DNA of 7,049 nucleotides, taken from an uncultured Roseburia sp. Its GTDB lineage: Bacteria > Bacillota > Clostridia > Lachnospirales > Lachnospiraceae. Position numbers and translations under genes: made by a program. Position 1 is the stretch's first letter. Each line of letters opens with the position of its first letter. Below are positions 1 through 3,367 of this stretch, one piece after another. The stretch is taken from contig CAMTDY010000154.1 of assembly GCA_947070915.1 (NCBI GenBank), positions 1-7,049 on the forward strand. Reading direction: 5' to 3'. Below the pieces are notes generated by a model. It ran no database searches. It worked only from the letters and a program-made list of their open reading frames with translations, and had not been told where the DNA came from.

Positions 1-45
1 GATGTAGCTCCGTCTCGTGGGCTCGGAGATGTGTATAAGAGACAG
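1..45 (+). other. Illumina Nextera i7 adapter (artefact)
   Basis: Bases 12-45 match the Nextera transposase Read 2 adapter exactly as I know it, ending in the 19-bp Tn5 mosaic end AGATGTGTATAAGAGACAG at 27-45. The three bases GAT at 1-3 fit the end of the P7 flow-cell sequence, and GTAGCTCC at 4-11 sits exactly where the 8-base i7 index belongs; I recall it as the adapter-orientation form of index N718. This is library-construction sequence left in an assembled contig, not an insertion sequence or part of the genome. Native sequence begins at 46, which is therefore a sequenced-fragment end. Confidence 0.97.
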
Positions 46-56
46 ACCTTACAGTA

Positions 57-98
57 TAATTAAGATATCATCTTGCCGGATGAAAAACATCTTAATTA
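57..98 (+). repeat. Nested inverted repeat upstream of IS110 remnant
   Basis: A perfect 10-bp inverted repeat, TAATTAAGAT at 57-66 and ATCTTAATTA at 89-98, encloses a second perfect 5-bp pair, TCATC at 68-72 and GATGA at 79-83, with loop TTGCCG. As RNA this would fold as a two-part hairpin ending 12 bases before the remnant transposase start. In the IS110 group the noncoding end upstream of the transposase is known to encode the bridge RNA, so this could be a leftover of that region or a translation-control hairpin; which one is inference, and the adapter removes everything further upstream. Confidence 0.6.
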
Positions 99-110
99 CC
101 AGAGGTCCCT

Positions 111-403
111 ATGAATTATACACAGAACCAGAAGATTGAACAAGGTAAAAGAAGCAACTTTAGTGATCGGTGTTGACATCGGAAGTGAGGAGTATTACTG
201 TAGGGCGTTCGATTGGTGGGACCGGGATCTGGAAAGAAAGGGTCTTTAAGTTTGGTGGCATTCGTAAATATAAAAAGTACAATTCGGCCACTGGATTCAT
301 GGTGTTAAATGTGGCGTCATTGCCACATGATATCATAGACCTGGGAGCAGAAGGCATCGTGTGTTGCTGTAGGAGATATGGGGAACACGAAGGGCAGCCA
401 TAA
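111..403 (+). pseudogene. IS110-family transposase remnant, frameshifted and internally deleted
   Basis: ATG at 111 follows AGAGG with 5-base spacing and starts MNYTQNQKIEQ, a beginning I know from clostridial IS110 transposases. An extra G at 144-145 breaks the frame. The next frame reads VKEATLVIGVDIGSEEYY then CRAFDWWDRDLE; the GVDIG motif, with its Asp codon at 175-177, is the first acidic residue of the RuvC-like DEDD domain. A second shift near 230-240 moves to a frame reading KERVFKF. From about 310 the reading resembles a later part of the family, LPHDIIDLGAEGI, and ends GEHEGQP and a stop at 401-403. The middle of the catalytic domain and the C-terminal domain with its conserved Ser are absent, so it cannot be active. 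A normal member is about 400 residues; this has fewer than 100 codons. The family call is by recalled motifs; the order of the 3' fragments is less certain. Confidence 0.72.
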
Positions 404-567
404 AAAAGAAAGACGTTTCCTTTAGTGTGTCTGTATTTACTAGAAACTGCGTGATTCGATGTGTATTTCCTGTTTATAAGGTTGAAACATTGTTTGTGAA
501 ATTCATTGGGGATTTGTGGAAGTGGCTAAACTAAGGGCATTTTTGTGCAAATCTACTAAAAAGAAAC
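404..567. other. Intergenic stretch, nothing recognised
   Basis: This stretch lies between the IS110 remnant and the ribosome site of the secreted protein gene. It could contain the far end of the insertion sequence, but I find no clear inverted repeat, target duplication or convincing -35/-10 pair. TTTATAAG at 473-480 is -10-like without a matching -35 box. No credible gene is present on either strand. Confidence 0.5.
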
Positions 568-582
568 GGAGAGGAGAAACAG

Positions 583-1269
583 ATGAAAATGAAAAAACAA
601 AAACATGTTATTGTGATAATGTTCGCCGCATCACTTGTTATTTCTATGTTGAATGGAGGGGATATAAGTGCAAAAAAAATACAGGCTTACCACTGTAGCA
701 AGGTGATTGTTGCGAATGGTACAAAGTATAAAATATCCCAGATTGCAAAAGATGTCCATGACATAGACACGGGAGAAAAGATGACACAGAAGTTAAAAAA
801 TAAAAAAATAAAATGGGTTTCTGAAAATAAAAATTTAAAAGTTGTTGGTAAAACTTTTACAGCAAAAAAAATTGGAAGATATAAGTTGATTGGCATAACA
901 AAAAAGAAAAGATATAGGATTGATTTGGATGTTGTTAGTAAAAATCCTCAAAAAGATTTATCAATGGTGGAATATGCGACGATCCGTAGCGGAACGGATG
1001 GAACGGTAGTCAAAATTGAAGAACAGGAGGCTGTCCGTAATTTGTGTGCTTTGATCAATGATGCAAAATTTAAGTTTGATTATAAACGGGCGAACAAGGG
1101 CCCCATGGTGGGGTGGAATTATTCAGTTCAGTTATTTTTGTCAGATGGAACAGAGCAATTTAAAATGGTGGATTCAAAACCCAAATATTATTATATAACC
1201 AGCAGAGCGAATGAGATAAATAAGTATGTAGAACAATTGTTTAATGTGTCAGCAAAGGTTACAGGATAA
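583..1269 (+). CDS. Secreted lysine-rich protein, Ig-like region plus unknown C-terminal domain
   Basis: 228 residues, with a clear Sec signal peptide: basic start MKMKKQKH, hydrophobic stretch at about 9-24, probable cleavage after ISA at residue 30. There is no lipobox. Residues about 75-118 (KIKWVSENKNLKVV, then KKIGRYKLIGI) resemble the strand pattern of bacterial Ig-like Big_2 repeats in clostridial surface proteins. The C-terminal part, about 126-225, contains the blocks ATIRSGTDGTVVKI and GPMVGWNYSVQLF. I recall similar blocks in small exported Firmicute proteins of the DUF5301 type, but that assignment is tentative. It probably acts outside the membrane; the function is unknown. The start is supported by GGAGAGGAG at 568-576, six bases upstream. 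Base composition is extremely A-rich (10 G/C in 60 at 781-840), unlike the genes after 3368, which suggests horizontal transfer. It is monocistronic, with a terminator directly downstream. Confidence 0.8.
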   Translation: MKMKKQKHVIVIMFAASLVISMLNGGDISAKKIQAYHCSKVIVANGTKYKISQIAKDVHDIDTGEKMTQKLKNKKIKWVSENKNLKVVGKTFTAKKIGRYKLIGITKKKRYRIDLDVVSKNPQKDLSMVEYATIRSGTDGTVVKIEEQEAVRNLCALINDAKFKFDYKRANKGPMVGWNYSVQLFLSDGTEQFKMVDSKPKYYYITSRANEINKYVEQLFNVSAKVTG

Positions 1270-1282
1270 TACGAAACAGAGG

Positions 1283-1313
1283 CGGGGCAGTAGTCTTACA
1301 CTGCTCCGTTTTT
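1283..1313 (+). terminator. Intrinsic terminator of the secreted protein gene
   Basis: CGGGGCAGT at 1283-1291 pairs with ACTGCTCCG at 1300-1308 (nine pairs, one of them G-U), with an 8-base loop, followed directly by TTTTT at 1309-1313. It begins 14 bases after the stop codon and separates this gene from the next promoter. Confidence 0.88.
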
Positions 1314-1351
1314 ATGGAATGGATGAGAATGGAGGAATGTTTACAGCTTGA

Positions 1352-1380
1352 TTGACACGCTATCACTTTAGTGATATAAT
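1352..1380 (+). promoter_or_regulatory. Consensus sigma-A promoter
   Basis: TTGACA at 1352-1357 and TATAAT at 1375-1380 are both perfect consensus boxes with an optimal 17-base spacer. Transcription should begin near 1387, only about six bases before an ATG at 1393 and about 20 before the ATG at 1408, which is why the latter is taken as the true start of the next gene. A promoter this strong ahead of a putative toxin implies tight repression; see the palindrome within it. Confidence 0.92.
1361..1376. promoter_or_regulatory. Operator-like palindrome between -35 and -10
   Basis: TATCACT at 1361-1367 and AGTGATA at 1370-1376 form a perfect 7-bp inverted repeat with a 2-base centre (TATCACTTTAGTGATA). 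It fills most of the spacer and overlaps the first two bases of the -10 box, so a bound dimer would block RNA polymerase. The size and symmetry suit a dimeric XRE-type repressor. The obvious candidate is the helix-turn-helix protein encoded second in the unit this promoter drives; that link is inference. Confidence 0.78.
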
Positions 1381-1407
1381 TGCGGTGAGGGAATGGAGGT
1401 TGGGAAA

Positions 1408-2100
1408 ATGGACAAACTGATTACTATATTTCACGGTTCTGAAAAAATCGTGGAACGGCCGACTTTCGGTGAAGGCAAAATGAATAATGATTTTGGTCTT
1501 GGTTTTTATTGCACGGTAAGTGAGGAGCTGGCAAAAGAATGGGCGGTATCTTCCTTGCATGATGGTTTTTCCAATCGATATACGTTAGATACCAAAAACT
1601 TAAATATTTTGAATTTAAATTGTCTTGATTACACTATACTTAACTGGATTGCTGTTTTAGTAGAACACCGTCTGTTTTCTATAAAAACGCCTGTGGCCAG
1701 GAGAGCAAAGAGATATTTGATTGATAACTTCAGTGTTAATGTAAATGCGTTTGACTTGATTACAGGCTACCGTGCAGACGATTCCTATTTTGATTATGCA
1801 GAGTTATTTCTTAACAACGGTATTTCAGTAGAGCAGCTTGCACGGGCTATGCGGCTTGGAAAGTTGGGCGAACAAATCGTTATTAAATCAAAGTTTGCCT
1901 TTTCTAATCTGAAATATGAAGGATTCGATGTTGCCGGGAAGGAACAATATTATGTTCTTCGCAAAGCCAGAGATCATGAAGCAAATAAGCTTTATCTTGA
2001 AATGCTTGAAGAGGAGAGTGATGGACTGTATATTCAGGATATTATGAGAGGAGGCATTAAGAACGATGATCCATGCATACCAAGAAATATATCTGAGTAA
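1408..2100 (+). CDS. DUF3990-type putative ADP-ribosyltransferase (toxin-like)
   Basis: 230 residues, no signal peptide or membrane segment, so cytoplasmic. The N-terminal pattern ITIFHGSEKIV, the block NNDFGLGFYCTVSEELAKEW (residues 26-45) and GEQIVIKSKFAF near 154-165 are the arrangement I know from DUF3990 proteins, which are placed with the ADP-ribosyltransferase fold. His9, Tyr34 and Glu155 are the likely counterparts of the H-Y-E active-site triad. TGYRADDSYF (119-128) is another recurrent block. The substrate is unknown. The start at 1408 is chosen because GGAGG at 1395-1399 lies eight bases before it; the in-frame ATG at 1393 overlaps that site and would leave almost no leader. The gene overlaps the following HTH gene by 35 bases, so the two are probably translationally coupled. 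The pairing suggests a toxin or effector controlled by its neighbour. The fold assignment is fairly sure, the toxin role inferred. Confidence 0.8.
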   Translation: MDKLITIFHGSEKIVERPTFGEGKMNNDFGLGFYCTVSEELAKEWAVSSLHDGFSNRYTLDTKNLNILNLNCLDYTILNWIAVLVEHRLFSIKTPVARRAKRYLIDNFSVNVNAFDLITGYRADDSYFDYAELFLNNGISVEQLARAMRLGKLGEQIVIKSKFAFSNLKYEGFDVAGKEQYYVLRKARDHEANKLYLEMLEEESDGLYIQDIMRGGIKNDDPCIPRNISE

Positions 2101-2704
2101 GGCACAGTCAGTACTAGGGGATGCTTTTGATTATGCAGTCAATGCTTGTGGTATTCCTGGAAATGAATTTGTGAAACTTTTTATTGTAAGTTCGGTGAGC
2201 AATAGAATGGAAAATGGCGAACCTGCCTGTATTGCAGGAAAAAGTGGTATTGAAATTGTTGTGGAAATTGTCGCAGAAACGAAAGGGCAGGAACTTCAAA
2301 TAGAACCACAGGAACATTTCGAACGCTCCAAGGAATACTGGATTGGATGGGCAGTTGCTTATTATCAGTGGTATTCAAGTAGAAAGTACAGCGATATTTT
2401 TAAAGTTATTTCTTTTGAAGATCTGCTGAAAATGTACTACACTCTCCATGAGGCAGATATAACAAAGTTTGTTGATATCGTGGATTCACGAATGAAGAAA
2501 TATTTTTTTGAAACGAATTTAAAGCGTATTCGGACAGCCTTTGGATTCACTCAGGCAGGGTTGGCGGAACATTCCGGTGTCAGCCTTCGTTCTATTCAGA
2601 TGTATGAACAACGAAATAAAAACATTAACAAGGCGAGCGTAGATACCGTGTATAGTCTTGCCAAGGTTTTAGGCTGCACAATGGAAGATTTGATTGAAAA
2701 ATAG
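2066..2704 (+). CDS. HTH (XRE-type) protein, candidate antitoxin/autorepressor of DUF3990
   Basis: 212 residues in two parts. Residues 1 to about 145 are an all-helical region with YLSKAQSVLGDAFDYAVNAC, the block AGKSGIEIV and KEYWIGWAVAYYQWYSSRKY; I have seen this N-terminal type beside DUF3990 genes in gut Firmicutes. Residues about 152-208 are a classic XRE/Cro-like helix-turn-helix: LKRIRTAFGFTQAGLAEHSG, then VSLRSIQMYEQ as recognition helix, closing with LAKVLGCTMEDLIE. It probably neutralises the DUF3990 protein through its N-terminal part and represses the shared promoter through the palindrome at 1361-1376; both roles are inference. The start ATG at 2066 lies inside the upstream gene, 11 bases after GAGAGGAGG (2046-2054), a strong site with slightly long spacing. 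Domain order is unusual for an antitoxin, since DNA-binding domains are more often N-terminal. No dedicated promoter is visible. Confidence 0.82.
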   Translation: MIHAYQEIYLSKAQSVLGDAFDYAVNACGIPGNEFVKLFIVSSVSNRMENGEPACIAGKSGIEIVVEIVAETKGQELQIEPQEHFERSKEYWIGWAVAYYQWYSSRKYSDIFKVISFEDLLKMYYTLHEADITKFVDIVDSRMKKYFFETNLKRIRTAFGFTQAGLAEHSGVSLRSIQMYEQRNKNINKASVDTVYSLAKVLGCTMEDLIEK

Positions 2705-2735
2705 TAATCAAAAAGTACGGAAAAACGTTACAGCA

Positions 2736-2763
2736 CATGTCGTTCGTCGCAAATTCATGTCGT
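2736..2763 (+). repeat. Direct repeats CATGTCGT, 20-base period
   Basis: CATGTCGT occurs at 2736-2743 and again at 2756-2763, separated by 12 bases, so the starts are 20 bases (about two helical turns) apart. The second copy ends 13 bases before the putative -35 box of the secreted five-cysteine gene. Two short direct repeats on one DNA face upstream of -35 are typical of activator binding sites, for example LytTR-type regulators with 9-bp repeats and 12-base gaps. The sequence does not match the LytTR consensus I know, so the regulator is unknown. Confidence 0.5.
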
Positions 2764-2776
2764 ATAGGAAATTTTT

Positions 2777-2805
2777 TCCACAAATAGTAAAAAAGATGCT
2801 ATAAT
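2777..2805 (+). promoter_or_regulatory. Promoter of the five-cysteine secreted protein gene
   Basis: TATAAT at 2800-2805 is a perfect -10 box. TCCACA at 2777-2782 matches four of six -35 positions with a 17-base spacer. Transcription would begin near 2812, giving a leader of about 44 bases that ends in AAGGAGG at 2841-2847, eight bases before the ATG. The weak -35 fits a promoter needing an activator, in line with the direct repeats just upstream. Confidence 0.75.
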
Positions 2806-2823
2806 ACATATAGTATCTTTTTT
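2789..2823 (+). terminator. Long AT-rich inverted repeat overlapping the promoter (terminator and/or operator)
   Basis: AAAAAAGATGCTATA at 2789-2803 and TATAGTATCTTTTTT at 2809-2823 form a 15-bp inverted repeat with one G-T position (2798/2814) and the 5-base centre ATACA. Read as RNA from the upstream DUF3990/HTH unit it is a hairpin whose right arm ends in six U, an A/U-type intrinsic terminator for that unit; the T run continues to 2823. Because the -10 box lies within its left arm and loop, the same DNA could serve as an operator. Transcripts from the promoter at 2777-2805 would start inside it and not form the hairpin. Confidence 0.6.
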
Positions 2824-2855
2824 ATACTTCAAAAAATGCAAAGGAGGACAAGAAA

Positions 2856-3293
2856 ATGTCAAGAGTAAAAAGATATGTGATAGCACTTGTGATTGCTGGT
2901 ATTGTGTTTGGAGCCAGTACGTCATTTGCTGCTGTAACAACATCATGTTCATTAGGAGGAGCAAAGTTAAAGGATTCTCCCTTTGAATGGTCAACAGGAG
3001 GAAAGTATGTTACATTATCCATGTCCTGCACTTCAAACAGTCTATATGGAACGATGGCTGTAATACGCGGGAGGAAAACCGAAGGGGCGAGCGCCATATG
3101 GCTTATGTACCCTGCATTGAAATGCGCAAAAGGAGCTTCTGTTTCCAGTAAAAAGGATATAGAATCATATGCTCGTGCTCATGGGGGAGTCGCGTTATCT
3201 AATCAGTTTGGTGTGAGACAGTATGGGAATCACTGTGACTACCAAAAAACAGGCTGTTATGGGACTGCCAGGGCAACCAATACCAATTCCTGA
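2856..3293 (+). CDS. Secreted five-cysteine protein, unknown family
   Basis: 145 residues. Residues 1-26 are a textbook Sec signal peptide (MSRVKRY, then a hydrophobic run, then STSFAA), leaving a mature chain of about 120 residues beginning near VTTSC. The mature part is Ser/Gly/Thr-rich with cysteines at 31, 58, 90, 127 and 134; the last two frame CDYQKTGC. An odd count means at least one cysteine is not in an internal disulphide. Aromatic blocks (FEWSTGGKY, SAIWLMYPALKC) and a glycine-rich tail suggest a compact beta-rich exported protein. I do not recognise the family. A secreted small protein directly before an ABC-2 module resembles the layout of Sec-secreted bacteriocins such as lactococcin 972 with their transporter genes, but there is no convincing sequence match. 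It could equally be a surface or signalling protein handled by that transporter. The start is secured by AAGGAGG at ideal spacing. Confidence 0.85.
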   Translation: MSRVKRYVIALVIAGIVFGASTSFAAVTTSCSLGGAKLKDSPFEWSTGGKYVTLSMSCTSNSLYGTMAVIRGRKTEGASAIWLMYPALKCAKGASVSSKKDIESYARAHGGVALSNQFGVRQYGNHCDYQKTGCYGTARATNTNS

Positions 3294-3306
3294 TTTTATG
3301 AACAAA

Positions 3307-3343
3307 TGTATCATCCAGCTGTGAACTATGGCTGGCTGATACA
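3307..3343 (+). repeat. Hairpin between secreted gene and ABC operon
   Basis: TGTATCATCCAGC at 3307-3319 pairs with GCTGGCTGATACA at 3331-3343, 12 of 13 positions (mismatch at 3314/3336), with the 11-base loop TGTGAACTATG. No T tract follows (AAAATTACAAAATAAGG comes next), so it is not a standard terminator. It lies 14 bases after the stop codon and 12 before the ribosome site AAGGAG (3356-3361) of the permease. It could protect the 3' end of the secreted protein mRNA or set the expression ratio between that gene and the transporter by attenuation or processing. I see no clear separate promoter for the permease in this gap. Confidence 0.6.
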
Positions 3344-3367
3344 AAATTACAAAATAAGGAGAATCCA

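Noticed and set aside
27..45. Tn5 mosaic end as evidence of a natural Tn5-like transposon
   Set aside because: It is continuous with the rest of the Nextera adapter and an index at the contig edge, so it comes from library preparation.
516..698. 60-codon plus-strand ORF (MEVAKLRAFLC...)
   Set aside because: It overlaps the signal-peptide region of the better-supported secreted gene, lacks a good ribosome site and has no domain-like content.
1393..1407. Upstream ATG as start of the DUF3990 gene
   Set aside because: It would begin only a few bases after the predicted transcription start and overlaps the GGAGG that serves the ATG at 1408.
2736..2764. LytTR or Spo0A binding site
   Set aside because: Spacing resembles LytTR repeats and TGTCG resembles part of a Spo0A box, but neither consensus is matched well enough to name the regulator.
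2822..3097. Minus-strand ORF of 91 codons over the secreted gene
   Set aside because: It is antisense to a gene with a signal peptide, promoter and ribosome site, and has none of these itself.
2856..3293. Direct assignment to the lactococcin 972 bacteriocin family
   Set aside because: Only the gene layout is similar; I see none of the characteristic sequence of that family and the protein is longer, with five cysteines.
3307..3343. Hairpin as a rho-independent terminator
   Set aside because: The stem is good but is followed by AAAATTAC rather than a T run.
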